Counted from the stretch's first letter, positions 42,992-51,926 are shown. The stretch: DNA of 64,000 nucleotides from Spirosoma radiotolerans (GCF_000974425.1 NZ_CP010429.1:2914001-2978000), one strand, 5' to 3'. Numbers and translations: made by a program. Notes: generated by a model not told the origin, from the letters alone.

Positions 42992-44373
42992 TGATAAACA
43001 TCCGTACCCGGCTCACCTACCAATTTGTCTTCCTTGTAACCCTGGTTCTGTTGTTCTTCTCGCTCGGGGTTTACTTCTTCAGCAAACTTTATCTTGAAAA
43101 ACGCTTCTATAAGCGGCTTCAGGACCGGGCTATAACTACGACGACCCTCCTGTTTGATTTACGACAGACCGACAGTACCGTCTTACGGCTGATTGACGCG
43201 GCTGATAAAGAACCCCTGCTGAACGAGAACATCTCGGTGTATAATGAAAAAACGAAGCAGGTGCTGTTTTCCACCAACCCCGCCAATGCCCGGTTTCACG
43301 AGCAATTTATCCCGCAACTGGATTCAACCGCCCAGGCCTGGTACACCCGCCAAAATGAGTACCAAGTTGTGGCCATCCACCTGGCCGGAGGGAGCGGAGG
43401 TAACTGGGTAATTGTGAGCGGGATTGACCAGGCGGGGAAAGAAGCACTGGATGATCTGAAAAAGATCCTGATCGTCATGATTCTGGTGGCTATCCTGCTG
43501 CTGGGTATTTCGGGCTGGCTTTTCGCCGGCCGGGCGCTTGCTCCGATGTCCGGCATTATTCAGCAGGTCAATGCCATCTTTCCGGCCAATGTGGGGAAAC
43601 GGGTAGAGCATCCCAACCGATCAGATGAAATAGGGAGGCTGGTCACAACCTTTAACCAGCTACTCGACCGCATTGAGCAGGCCCTGAACACACAGAAGAT
43701 GTTCATTGCCAACGTGTCGCATGAATTGAAAAATCCGCTTACCAAGATCAATTCTCAGATTGATGTGGCCCTCATCCAGAAACGGAGCCCGGAGGTCTAT
43801 GAGCGGACGCTTCGATCGCTACAGGAAGATACCCGCTCATTGACACAGTTGACCAATGCCTTGCTGGAACTGGCTAATACATCGGTTCAGGCAGGTAGCC
43901 TGCTGGTTGAACCGGTACGAATGGATGAACTGCTGTGGGAGACGAAAACACAGTTGCAGAAATGGCAGGAAGGCTATCAGATTCAACTCAATTTTGCCGA
44001 TTTCCCGGACAATGAAGAGGACCTGATGACCGAGGGAAACCGGCCTGCCCTTCAGGTACTGCTCATGAATCTGATGGATAACGCCTGTAAATTCTCCCCG
44101 ACAAAAATGGCTGTTGTGACCTTCCGATCCAAACAAGGCAGAATAATCATTACTGTTTTTAACGAAGGGACACCCATCCGCCAGGCTGATCTGCCCCATA
44201 TCTTTCAGCCGTTCTTTCGGAGTGACTCAACCGCTCAATCGAGCAAAGGGCATGGCGTGGGGCTAGCCGTTGTGGCACAGGTCACCCAACTCCATAAAGG
44301 TGATATTGCCGTGCGTTCGACGCCCGAAGGCACTACGTTTACGCTGACACTGCCCAGTATCGCGGCAATTTAA
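42991..44373 (+). CDS. HAMP-domain membrane sensor histidine kinase
   Basis: This 460-residue kinase has two membrane segments (about 10-33 and 158-182) around a periplasmic sensor of about 125 residues, a HAMP domain (to about 240), HisKA with His in FIANVSHELKNPLTKINSQ, and HATPase_c with LLMNLMDNACKFS (N box), IFQPFFRSD (F box region) and HGVGLAV (G2). It pairs with the overlapping OmpR-type regulator and looks like a heavy-metal/envelope kinase of the CusS type; the ligand is not known. Its stop codon overlaps the first TTAAG box. Confidence 0.93.
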   Translation: MINIRTRLTYQFVFLVTLVLLFFSLGVYFFSKLYLEKRFYKRLQDRAITTTTLLFDLRQTDSTVLRLIDAADKEPLLNENISVYNEKTKQVLFSTNPANARFHEQFIPQLDSTAQAWYTRQNEYQVVAIHLAGGSGGNWVIVSGIDQAGKEALDDLKKILIVMILVAILLLGISGWLFAGRALAPMSGIIQQVNAIFPANVGKRVEHPNRSDEIGRLVTTFNQLLDRIEQALNTQKMFIANVSHELKNPLTKINSQIDVALIQKRSPEVYERTLRSLQEDTRSLTQLTNALLELANTSVQAGSLLVEPVRMDELLWETKTQLQKWQEGYQIQLNFADFPDNEEDLMTEGNRPALQVLLMNLMDNACKFSPTKMAVVTFRSKQGRIIITVFNEGTPIRQADLPHIFQPFFRSDSTAQSSKGHGVGLAVVAQVTQLHKGDIAVRSTPEGTTFTLTLPSIAAI

Positions 44374-44407
44374 GGTAAATTTAAGGTGAGCTTAAGTCGT
44401 GCTTAAG
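44370..44407 (+). promoter_or_regulatory. Four TTAAG direct repeats at an 11-bp period
   Basis: TTAAG occurs at 44370, 44381, 44392 and 44403, spaced exactly 11 bp. Eleven-base direct repeats are the binding pattern of OmpR/PhoB regulators. The array lies between the two-component operon and the next gene; a -7-like TTGCTTTG follows at 44418-44425 before the ATG at 44448. Confidence 0.65.
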
Positions 44408-44447
44408 TTCGATGTCGTTGCTTTGTCATGAATCATCAAACCGGATA

Positions 44448-45398
44448 ATGGAAGCAGACGTAGCCAATGAAAAGCAGGGTGTGCTGAACATAACCATGGG
44501 TGCCCTGCTGGGAGTGCTGGCGTTGCTGGCCTATTTATTCCTTGGGTCTCGCAATGAGACGCTGGAAGTTCAGAAATTACTGACCGCCAAAGTAGAGCAA
44601 TTTGCCTCCACACAAATCAAGCTTGATTCCATCTCAAACGTGCTGGACGCCAAGATCATCGAGGTGCGTCAGCTTGGCGGTAGCGTCACCGAACTGGAGC
44701 GAATCAAACGGCAGCTGATAATCGACAAGAAGCGGCTCAAGTATGATCTGACTTTCTCCATGCAGCAGTACAGCCTGAAAATCAGGGATTACAAAAATTT
44801 CCTGGCGCAAAACGAAGCGAATGTCCACGCGCTTAAGGCCGAAAACGGCTCACTGCTTAGCCAGACACGGGCGCTCGAAGAAGAAAAAGAAAGCATCCTG
44901 AGCGAAAATACGGGCTTAAAGTATGAACGGGCCGCATTAGCCAAAGCGGTCGTTGATTATTCGCTGAAGAATGCCGACTTAACGAACAAAGTAACGCTTG
45001 CTTCAGCCATGAAGGCCATCAACGTAGAGGTGATGGCGGTTGCTGATAACGGAAAAGAGCGCCGGGGCGGCACGTACAAAGCATCGCGCATTGACCGCCT
45101 GAAAATAGACTTTGTTTTACTCGCCAATCCGTTAGCATCGGCCACCAGCAAAGATGTTTATGTACGTATACTGGATGCGAACGGGGCTGTTGTTAGCGAA
45201 AGCGGCATTGGTGGCGTTATGCTTTTTGACGGCCATGAGCTTGGCTACAGCACGCATCAGACCGTACCGTTTGACGGTGATGACCAACGGGTCGATATTC
45301 TTTTCCGCAGGGAGGCTCCCTACAGGCCCGGCACCTATACCGTCGAATTATACACGGAAGGCTCCCGAATCGGCGATGCCCATTTCGTTGTAAAATAG
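44448..45398 (+). CDS. Membrane-anchored coiled-coil protein of unknown function
   Basis: From ATG 44448 the protein has 316 residues (MEADVANEKQG...); the ATG at 44412 is disfavoured because the boxes and -7 motif lie around it. One membrane segment (about 14-34, NITMGALLGVLALLAYLFLG) is followed by a long coiled coil (about 40-190) and a C-terminal beta domain (about 200-316; VMAVADNGKERRGGTYKASRIDRLKIDFVLLAN). The family is unrecognised. Its placement right after the two-component system behind the TTAAG boxes suggests it is a target (inference). Confidence 0.8.
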   Translation: MEADVANEKQGVLNITMGALLGVLALLAYLFLGSRNETLEVQKLLTAKVEQFASTQIKLDSISNVLDAKIIEVRQLGGSVTELERIKRQLIIDKKRLKYDLTFSMQQYSLKIRDYKNFLAQNEANVHALKAENGSLLSQTRALEEEKESILSENTGLKYERAALAKAVVDYSLKNADLTNKVTLASAMKAINVEVMAVADNGKERRGGTYKASRIDRLKIDFVLLANPLASATSKDVYVRILDANGAVVSESGIGGVMLFDGHELGYSTHQTVPFDGDDQRVDILFRREAPYRPGTYTVELYTEGSRIGDAHFVVK

Positions 45399-45445
45399 CC
45401 TGGGCTGCCCCAGTAGTCCGTGTAATTGATCTCAACGTTCTCGTA

Positions 45446-46627
45446 ATGTTACCATATAAAAAAATCATCCATCAATTGTCCGTTACCTTTCAGCCTCTGC
45501 TGGAAACGCTGAATAGCGAAAGACGGGTGTTCGTCGGTAGATACCGGCGTTTTCCGGTGGCTTACACGGCACTCAGCTACCTCTTTGTGTCTATGGCATT
45601 CTGCTATTATCCAATTGTCAACCATTGGCTATCGGGTTTCATCATGATGAGCTTACCGCTAGCCATCCTCCTGGGGTTGGCCGCCTGCATTTATCTGTTT
45701 TGTCAACAGCAGAAAATGATTGCCACAGCGGGTATTATCTGGGTCTTGTTCTCGTTTGTGGTCGTTAAAAGGCTGGTGGGTATACAAGACGGAGATCGTG
45801 ATCTAAGCCAGGCACAAACCCTCAATGTGTTGAGTTTCAACAGCGAAACGTTCCCGGTAACGGGTAGAAGTAAGATCGATGCTTCGCTGCTAAAGGCGGA
45901 TATTGCCTGTTTTCAGGAGTATTCGCCCAACGCTCAGCTAGAGCGTCAGTACACCGATAAGCTTCTGAAGTTGACCTGTTTTGACGAAGACCGGGAAATA
46001 GGACTGGCCTTATTTTCCAAATACCCGATTGTGAACCAGTACAGCCGAATCTGGAACCGGGAGAAGGCCCCGAATATCAATGGTTTCCTATGCGCCGACA
46101 TCGCGTACGGAGCCGATACCATTCGGGTCGTTAATGTGCATTTGTGGTCGATGGGTGTGCGAACCGAACAGGCATTGAAGGCGCTTAAAGCGGGTCATTT
46201 GGGCCGCTTTTCCCTCGAATTACTCGACACATTTCAGCGGATGAAAGAGGGGTTCGAGCACCGAAGTGAACAGCTTCAGGAGGTTGAATCCTATGTAGCG
46301 GGCAGCCGATATCCGGTCATTATTTGTGGCGACTTCAACGAAACACCCATTAGCTATTCTTACGGAAAACTCAGCCAGAACTTCAGGAATGCCTTTGAGG
46401 AGGCCGGACAGGGGCTTGGCTTTACGCTGAACCGACACCCGTATTGCGTGCGAATTGACCAGCAGTTTTTCAGCGCCGACTGGCACATCAAAACCTGCCA
46501 GACATTATCGGGCGTTTCCTTCTCCGATCACTTTCCGGTATTGGCCCAGTACGTACTTAAAAAGTCGTTAGTGGTACCCACCGATGTTCTGGCACAGCAC
46601 CAGCCAACTCGCCCAGCCGCCAATTGA
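45446..46627 (+). CDS. Membrane-anchored endonuclease/exonuclease/phosphatase-family protein
   Basis: This 393-residue protein starts with two to three membrane segments (about 40-130) and then an EEP domain: FNSETFPV..., DIACFQEYSPN, VVNVHLWSMGV, ICGDFNETP and SDHFPVLAQY. Asp/His of GDFN and SDH and the Glu of FQEY are the expected metal and catalytic residues. Such proteins include nucleases, phosphodiesterases and sphingomyelinase-like enzymes. It follows the coiled-coil gene by 47 bp and could be in the same unit. A short hairpin follows at 46672. Confidence 0.88.
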   Translation: MLPYKKIIHQLSVTFQPLLETLNSERRVFVGRYRRFPVAYTALSYLFVSMAFCYYPIVNHWLSGFIMMSLPLAILLGLAACIYLFCQQQKMIATAGIIWVLFSFVVVKRLVGIQDGDRDLSQAQTLNVLSFNSETFPVTGRSKIDASLLKADIACFQEYSPNAQLERQYTDKLLKLTCFDEDREIGLALFSKYPIVNQYSRIWNREKAPNINGFLCADIAYGADTIRVVNVHLWSMGVRTEQALKALKAGHLGRFSLELLDTFQRMKEGFEHRSEQLQEVESYVAGSRYPVIICGDFNETPISYSYGKLSQNFRNAFEEAGQGLGFTLNRHPYCVRIDQQFFSADWHIKTCQTLSGVSFSDHFPVLAQYVLKKSLVVPTDVLAQHQPTRPAAN

Positions 46628-46671
46628 CATGCGGACTAATTCGGTAAAAAAGCTGTTTAAACTCTCGTTTT

Positions 46672-46689
46672 AAAGACCAGGGTCTTTTT
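46672..46689 (+). terminator. Short terminator hairpin after the EEP gene
   Basis: AAAGAC (46672-46677), loop CAGG, GTCTTT (46682-46687) followed by TT. The stem is short, and a separate CATTCC/GGAATG arm pair follows. Confidence 0.45.
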
Positions 46690-46841
46690 AGCATTCCGGC
46701 AGTAGGAGGAATGACAAAGGCAGTTGGAAGGAGCTCGATTTTAAACGCTTCAACCATTTCGTCGAAGTGTTTTGCATTCTCTGTAAATATTGTTGAGCTT
46801 AAGGCTATTTAAGCAGGTCAACGTATAGAGTATAGAAATGT

Positions 46842-48491
46842 ATGGATGCAGACGTTATTATTGTCGGTGCCGGGTTGGCTGGTTTAGTAGCCGCTGCTGA
46901 GTTAGCTGATGCTGGAAGAAAGGTGATCATTGTCGATCAGGAACCCGAACAGAACATGGGCGGCCAGGCTTTCTGGTCATTTGGCGGGCTTTTTTTAGTT
47001 GATTCCCCCGAACAACGGCGTTTGCGTATCCGCGATTCCTATGCGCTAGCCCTGGAAGACTGGATGGGCTCGGCTAACTTTGATCGACCCGACGATTTCT
47101 GGCCCCGCCAATGGGCCGAAGCGTATGTGGGCTTTGCCGCTGGCGAAAAGCGTGACTGGCTGCGCCAGCAGGGAATAAAATTCTTTCCCGTTGTTGGCTG
47201 GGCCGAACGTGGTGGCTACGGAGCCGTTGGCCACGGCAATTCGGTACCCCGTTTTCACGTCACCTGGGGAACGGGCCCCGGCGTTGTCGCCCCCTTTGAA
47301 CGGCGTGTTCGTGAGGCCGTTCAGAAAGGCTTGATTACACTCCGATTCCGCCATCGCGTAAACGAACTCATCCAGACCAATGGCATCGTTGAGGGCGTAC
47401 AGGGAGACAGGCTGGAGCCAAGCCAGGTAAAGCGCGGAGAGAAAAGCTCCCGTGTTGTCGTTGGTGATTTTACCCTTCGGGCGCAGGCTGTTATAGTTAC
47501 ATCGGGTGGAATTGGGGGCAATCACGATCTGGTTCGGCAGAACTGGCCCGAGCGGTTGGGCAAGGCCCCTCAGCACATGCTTTCCGGTGTTCCTGATCAT
47601 GTGGATGGCCGGATGCTGGCCATTACCAGACAGGCCGGGGGCAACCTGATTAATTCGGACCGGATGTGGCACTACACAGAAGGAATTAAAAACTGGAATC
47701 CAATTTGGCCCAGGCATGGCATTCGTATTTTGCCAGGGCCATCTTCTTTATGGTTTGACGCACGCGGCAGTCGGTTACCCGTACCGCTATTTCCTGGATT
47801 TGACACCTTAGGCACGTTAAAATATATTCGACAAACGGGGTATGATTACACTTGGTTTGTGTTAACGCAAAAAATTATCCGTCACGAGTTTGCCTTGTCG
47901 GGTTCGGAGCAGAATCCGGATTTGACCGGAAAAAGCTGGCCACAAACACTAAAGCGCGCCTGGGGAAAAGGCGCTCCCGGCCCGGTCGAGGATTTCAAAG
48001 ACAAAGGCGAGGATTTTATCGTTCGGGATAATCTGGCCGATCTGGTCAAAGGCATGAATGAACTGACGGGCGAATCGCTGATTGACCTGGCCTCCCTCGA
48101 ACGTGAAATAACGGCCCGCGACCGTCAAATCGATAATCCCTTTGGCAAGGATATGCAGATCAACGCCATTCGGGCCGCCCGGCACTACCTGGGCGACAAA
48201 CTGATTCGAACGGCCAAACCGCACAAGCTCCTCGACCCGGCCATGGGACCGCTCATTGCTGTCCGCCTGCACATTATTACGCGGAAGAGCTTAGGGGGTG
48301 TGCAAACGAACCTCTCCGGGCAGGTCCTGAATGCCGCGGGTCAACCGATTCCGGGTCTATATGCTGCGGGCGAGGTGGCAGGTTTTGGCGGAGGAGGCAT
48401 GCATGGCTACCGGGCGCTGGAAGGCACCTTTCTGGGCGGATGCCTCTTCTCCGGCCGAACCGCCGGTCGGGCGGTTGCCGCCAATGTGTAG
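46842..48491 (+). CDS. FAD-binding dehydrogenase (KstD/fumarate-reductase-like)
   Basis: This 549-residue flavoprotein has the N-terminal dinucleotide motif VIIVGAGLAGLVAAAEL (about 4-20), NMGGQAFWSFGGLFL next, and a C-terminal FAD-contact region IPGLYAAGEVAGFGGGGMHGYRALEGTFLGG. It belongs to the COG3573 FAD-binding dehydrogenases, distant from 3-ketosteroid-delta1-dehydrogenase and succinate dehydrogenase. The substrate is unknown. It appears as a single gene. Two TTAAG-like boxes (46799, 46809) lie upstream, 10 bp apart. Confidence 0.9.
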   Translation: MDADVIIVGAGLAGLVAAAELADAGRKVIIVDQEPEQNMGGQAFWSFGGLFLVDSPEQRRLRIRDSYALALEDWMGSANFDRPDDFWPRQWAEAYVGFAAGEKRDWLRQQGIKFFPVVGWAERGGYGAVGHGNSVPRFHVTWGTGPGVVAPFERRVREAVQKGLITLRFRHRVNELIQTNGIVEGVQGDRLEPSQVKRGEKSSRVVVGDFTLRAQAVIVTSGGIGGNHDLVRQNWPERLGKAPQHMLSGVPDHVDGRMLAITRQAGGNLINSDRMWHYTEGIKNWNPIWPRHGIRILPGPSSLWFDARGSRLPVPLFPGFDTLGTLKYIRQTGYDYTWFVLTQKIIRHEFALSGSEQNPDLTGKSWPQTLKRAWGKGAPGPVEDFKDKGEDFIVRDNLADLVKGMNELTGESLIDLASLEREITARDRQIDNPFGKDMQINAIRAARHYLGDKLIRTAKPHKLLDPAMGPLIAVRLHIITRKSLGGVQTNLSGQVLNAAGQPIPGLYAAGEVAGFGGGGMHGYRALEGTFLGGCLFSGRTAGRAVAANV

Positions 48492-48538
48492 GGTTCCTTA
48501 TTAAAAAGAAACGCAGAAAATGCCTTAAAACGGACAGA

Positions 48539-49246
48539 TTAAGCCTTGTCTGCTTCGGCCAACAGTTTCTCGGCCAGTTGCGTCAGGCCTATTGTGGCGG
48601 GTTCGGCAATAAAGGTAACGTTGTCTTTCTTGTGCATATCGGGAATATTAGGGTCCACCACATAAACGGGTACACCATCCCGAACGACATAGACCAGTCC
48701 GGCGGCTGGGTAAACGTTTAAGGAAGTGCCGACAACAATGAAAATGTCGGCCTGATCGGCAATCTCCAGCGCGATGTCCATCATTGGAACGGCTTCGCCA
48801 AACCACACGATATGAGGCCTCAACGGCGATCCTTTTTCGCAACGGTCTTCCGCTTTGATCTCCCAGCCCTCAATGTCGTAAATCAGCGACTCATCAACCG
48901 ATGAGCGGGATTTGAATAGCTCGCCATGCAGATGAATCACGTTTGAAGAGCCCGCTTTTTCATGCAGGTTATCGACGTTCTGCGTAATGACGGTCACGTC
49001 GAATTTGTCTTCCAGCTTGACGAGGGCCAGATGACCCGCATTCGGTTGAACGCTCAGGGCTTGTTTGCGTCGCTGGTTATAGAAATCCTGCACCAGCGCG
49101 GGATTTCGTTTCCAGGCTTCGGGCGTGGCCACATCCTCAATACGATGGTTTTCCCACAGGCCGTCCGACGCCCGAAAGGTTGGAATGCCACTCTCCGCAC
49201 TGATCCCTGCGCCGGAAAGAACGACGATTTTTTTTCGTGTTTTCAT
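48539..49246 (-). CDS. cobB: Sir2-family NAD-dependent protein deacylase lacking the zinc cysteine set
   Basis: This 235-residue sirtuin has GAGISAESGIPTFRASDGLW, TQNVDNLHEKAG and the catalytic His in HLHGEL (about residue 107). Where E. coli CobB has Cys pairs to hold zinc, this protein has SRSSVDES (no Cys) and DRCEKGSP (one Cys), so the zinc tetrad is missing. This loss is known for Bacteroidota sirtuins. LRPHIVWFGE and VGTSLNVYPAAGLV are typical. It is convergent with the dehydrogenase (47 bp apart). Enzyme activity is expected from family, not shown. Confidence 0.9.
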   Translation of the reverse strand: MKTRKKIVVLSGAGISAESGIPTFRASDGLWENHRIEDVATPEAWKRNPALVQDFYNQRRKQALSVQPNAGHLALVKLEDKFDVTVITQNVDNLHEKAGSSNVIHLHGELFKSRSSVDESLIYDIEGWEIKAEDRCEKGSPLRPHIVWFGEAVPMMDIALEIADQADIFIVVGTSLNVYPAAGLVYVVRDGVPVYVVDPNIPDMHKKDNVTFIAEPATIGLTQLAEKLLAEADKA

Positions 49247-49302
49247 AAGAGCTAAGATACGATTTTTTGTGGTGGTGGAGTAACGTGGATCAGAGGTCTA
49301 CC

Positions 49303-51600
49303 TTACTCCACCACCACTTCGTCGGTCGCAAGCCAGGTTTTCGCGCCTGCATTGGGATGCCCAGCCGGACAAACTCCCGCGTTTTTGGCCCGAATTCGAA
49401 CGTAACGAGCGCGTGCGGTTTTGAAGTCGGCTACAACGGGTAAAATAGCCCAGGGACCGTTTAGGTCGTACGTAACGGGTTGAGTGATAGCGTCTTTAAA
49501 ATCACTCTCATCCTTCGATAGCGCGATTTCGACAGCGGTAGGCGGGAATCCCTTTTCCAGAATAATCTTCAGGAAGTTGAGCGACACTTTCGTTACGCTG
49601 GTTATATCGCCCAGGTCCAGTGTCAGGTCCATATCGGAGCCGTAAAAACTTACCCATTCGCGACGGCTGCGCGGTGTGTCGCCCCGAACGCCATCGGTTA
49701 GCTTCGCCGATGTAGGGTCGCTGCTCTGGTCAGGAGCAAGGGCATAAGTGTACGGTTTGTTTTTGCCTTTGTGCAGCGTAAACGTCTGGGTAAGCTGACC
49801 ACCCGTAGGCGCCCCTCCAGTCCGGGTCATAGCGCGGATCGTTGTCGTTTTGGTAAGGGTAATGGGGCCGATGTATTCGGTGCTGCGCTCATTAGGCTCT
49901 TTGCCATTGAGCGTGTAGAAAATCTGACTGTCGGTGTCGAGTTTCTTCAGTACCACCTGAATCTGTCCCTGCTCATTGGGCTGGGTGCTGGCTGTTATAT
50001 CGAACAACCGTTTCGCGTAGTTAACGCCGGTAAGTTTGGGCAGGTGATTCTTAAGTCGTTGGGCGAAATCCTCAAAGTTGTGCGGCCCCGGTTGCATCCA
50101 GCCAAGTTCAGCCAGAGCAATGGCCCGCGGAAAGGCCATATATTCTACCGATTCAGGAGTTGGCATGTATTCCGTCCAGATATTTCCCTGTACACCCAGA
50201 ATGTATTTCTGGTCGGCGGCTGCCAGTTCGTTCGGCATCGGTTCATAAGCGTATACCTGATCGAGTGGGAGGTAGCCGCCAATGGCCAGTGGTTCGGTGG
50301 CGGGATTGCCTTGATATTGATCGAGATAACAGGTTGCGCCGGGCGTCATAATAACGGCGTGTTTCTGTTTGGCAGCGGCAATACCGCCCTCGGTTCCCCG
50401 CCAGCTCATCACAGCCGCGTTCGGTGCTAGTCCCCCTTCTAAAATCTCATCCCAGCCGATGATCGAACGGCCTTTGCTGTTGAGAAACTTCTCAATGCGT
50501 CGAATGAAATAACTTTGCAGCTCATTTTCGTCTTTTAAGTTGTTTTTCTTCATCAACTCCTGACAGAACGCGCTATTTTTCCAGGCTGTTTTCGGGCATT
50601 CGTCGCCCCCAATGTGAATGTACTTTCCGGGAAAGAGGGCGATGACTTCGGTCAACACATCCTGAAGGAAGCCAAACGTCTTTTCCGACGGGCAGTACAC
50701 ATCCTCCGAAACGCCCCATTTGGTGTAAACCTGATAGCCTTTGGCGGGATCGCAGCCCAGCTCCGGATAAGCCGCCAGGGCCGCCTGGGCATGCCCCGGC
50801 ATTTCAATTTCGGGAACGATGGTCACAAATCGGGTTTGGGCGTAACGGACTACATCTTTGATTTCTTCCTGCGTGTAAAACCCACCGACGGGCTTCCCAT
50901 CAAATTGCTGGGGGTAATTTTGGTAGTACTGACCCACAATCGACTCGGCTCGTTTGCTACCGATCTGGGTGAGTTTCGGGTATTTTTTGATGTCGATCCG
51001 CCAGCCCTGATCGTCGGTTAAGTGCCAGTGAAAAGTATTTTGCTTGTGCAGCGCCATCAGATCAATGAACTTCTTGACAAAGGGTACTGGCATAAAATGC
51101 CGACCCACATCGAGCATCAGGCCCCGATAGCCAAAGCGGGGTTTGTCGGTAATGGCACAGGCGGGCAGGCTTACCGTGGCTGATTTTCCGGCGGGCAGTA
51201 ATTGTCGAATGGTCTGGGCGGCATAAAACAGTCCTTTGGATGTGGCGGCTTCGGCCAGTACTTTGCCGGGCGTAACGGTCAGTTTGTAGCCTTCGTCGCC
51301 CAGATTCAGCTTCTTATTCAGTGCGAAAAAAATATGCGCTCCTTTGGCCAGCGCCGGACTGGTTGGCGCTACAGCGAGAGACAGGTCGTTGGCGGCTTTG
51401 AGCTGATTAACGAACGTCTGTGCCACCGCCCGAACCGTGGCATCCGTTGCCGGAGAAGTGATCACCCGTGTGCTGGCTGAGATGCTGAACTGTCCGTTCT
51501 GACCCGAAAACCGGGCCGGAAAAGGAATTAAATTGTATTGATTATCGGATTGGGCAAGTACGGTGCTGGATAGGAAAAGACAAAAAAACAGGTATTTCAT
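49303..51600 (-). CDS. Secreted beta-N-acetylhexosaminidase (GH20)
   Basis: ATG 51600 gives 765 residues with a signal peptide MKYLFFCLFLSSTVLAQ; the ATG at 51615 would put five residues before it. Domains: GH20b N-terminal alpha/beta (about 30-155), TIM barrel (about 160-510) with catalytic pair Asp-Glu in IGGDECPKTAW, a chitobiase C-terminal-like domain (TLNGKEPNERSTEY) and a final discoidin/F5-8-like galactose-binding module (about 630-765). It cleaves terminal GlcNAc or GalNAc from glycans in the periplasm or outside. Transcribed after topA; a hairpin lies between. Confidence 0.93.
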   Translation of the reverse strand: MKYLFFCLFLSSTVLAQSDNQYNLIPFPARFSGQNGQFSISASTRVITSPATDATVRAVAQTFVNQLKAANDLSLAVAPTSPALAKGAHIFFALNKKLNLGDEGYKLTVTPGKVLAEAATSKGLFYAAQTIRQLLPAGKSATVSLPACAITDKPRFGYRGLMLDVGRHFMPVPFVKKFIDLMALHKQNTFHWHLTDDQGWRIDIKKYPKLTQIGSKRAESIVGQYYQNYPQQFDGKPVGGFYTQEEIKDVVRYAQTRFVTIVPEIEMPGHAQAALAAYPELGCDPAKGYQVYTKWGVSEDVYCPSEKTFGFLQDVLTEVIALFPGKYIHIGGDECPKTAWKNSAFCQELMKKNNLKDENELQSYFIRRIEKFLNSKGRSIIGWDEILEGGLAPNAAVMSWRGTEGGIAAAKQKHAVIMTPGATCYLDQYQGNPATEPLAIGGYLPLDQVYAYEPMPNELAAADQKYILGVQGNIWTEYMPTPESVEYMAFPRAIALAELGWMQPGPHNFEDFAQRLKNHLPKLTGVNYAKRLFDITASTQPNEQGQIQVVLKKLDTDSQIFYTLNGKEPNERSTEYIGPITLTKTTTIRAMTRTGGAPTGGQLTQTFTLHKGKNKPYTYALAPDQSSDPTSAKLTDGVRGDTPRSRREWVSFYGSDMDLTLDLGDITSVTKVSLNFLKIILEKGFPPTAVEIALSKDESDFKDAITQPVTYDLNGPWAILPVVADFKTARARYVRIRAKNAGVCPAGHPNAGAKTWLATDEVVVE

Positions 51601-51673
51601 GCAGTAAGGCGGCAACGATGCGTTGGTTTAGCTGGCAAAATAACAATGATTTTGGTGAAAGGGGCCAAAAGCA

Positions 51674-51701
51674 AAAAACCTTCCGGAAGTAGAAGGTTTT
51701 T
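51674..51701. terminator. Hairpin upstream of the GH20 gene
   Basis: AAAAACCTTC (51674-51683) and GAAGGTTTTT (51692-51701) with an 8-nt loop; A/T runs on both ends. It lies 74 bp before the GH20 ATG, so it may end topA read-through. Confidence 0.65.
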
Positions 51702-51789
51702 AATTGAATTATCCGGCCATTCTTTAGGGACAGCGAATCTCGCTACAAGCTTGTTCCTATAAGCGTCAGGTAAAGAGGAAATAGACGGC

Positions 51790-51882
51790 ATTTCCACGGT
51801 CCGTGGGGACACGGACCGTTCATGTACTAGCCAAAGTTTGCCTACTGGACGTGCGGCCCGTGAGGACACGGACCGTGGAAAT
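51790..51882. repeat. Intergenic repeat with perfect 16-bp inverted ends
   Basis: ATTTCCACGGTCCGTG (51790-51805) and CACGGACCGTGGAAAT (51867-51882) are exact inverted copies. The left end also forms its own 9-bp hairpin (CGGTCCGTG/CACGGACCG, 51797-51818). Between them CATGTACTAGCCAAAG resembles the core of repeats at 58046-58062 and 63878-63892, and ACACGGACC recurs at 63840. Confidence 0.75.
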
Positions 51883-51896
51883 AGCGCAAAAACAAA

Positions 51897-51926
51897 GAAA
51901 CCCGAAACGGGCTCGCTTCGGGTTTC
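51897..51926 (-). terminator. Rho-independent terminator of topA
   Basis: On the minus strand GAAACCCGAA and TTCGGGTTTC form a 10-bp stem with a 10-nt loop, then TTTGTTTTTG. It is 6 bp after the topA stop. Confidence 0.8.

Noticed and set aside
46799-46813. Two TTAAG boxes before the FAD dehydrogenase as a second site of the two-component regulator
   Set aside because: Only two copies and 10-bp rather than 11-bp spacing, so chance is likely.
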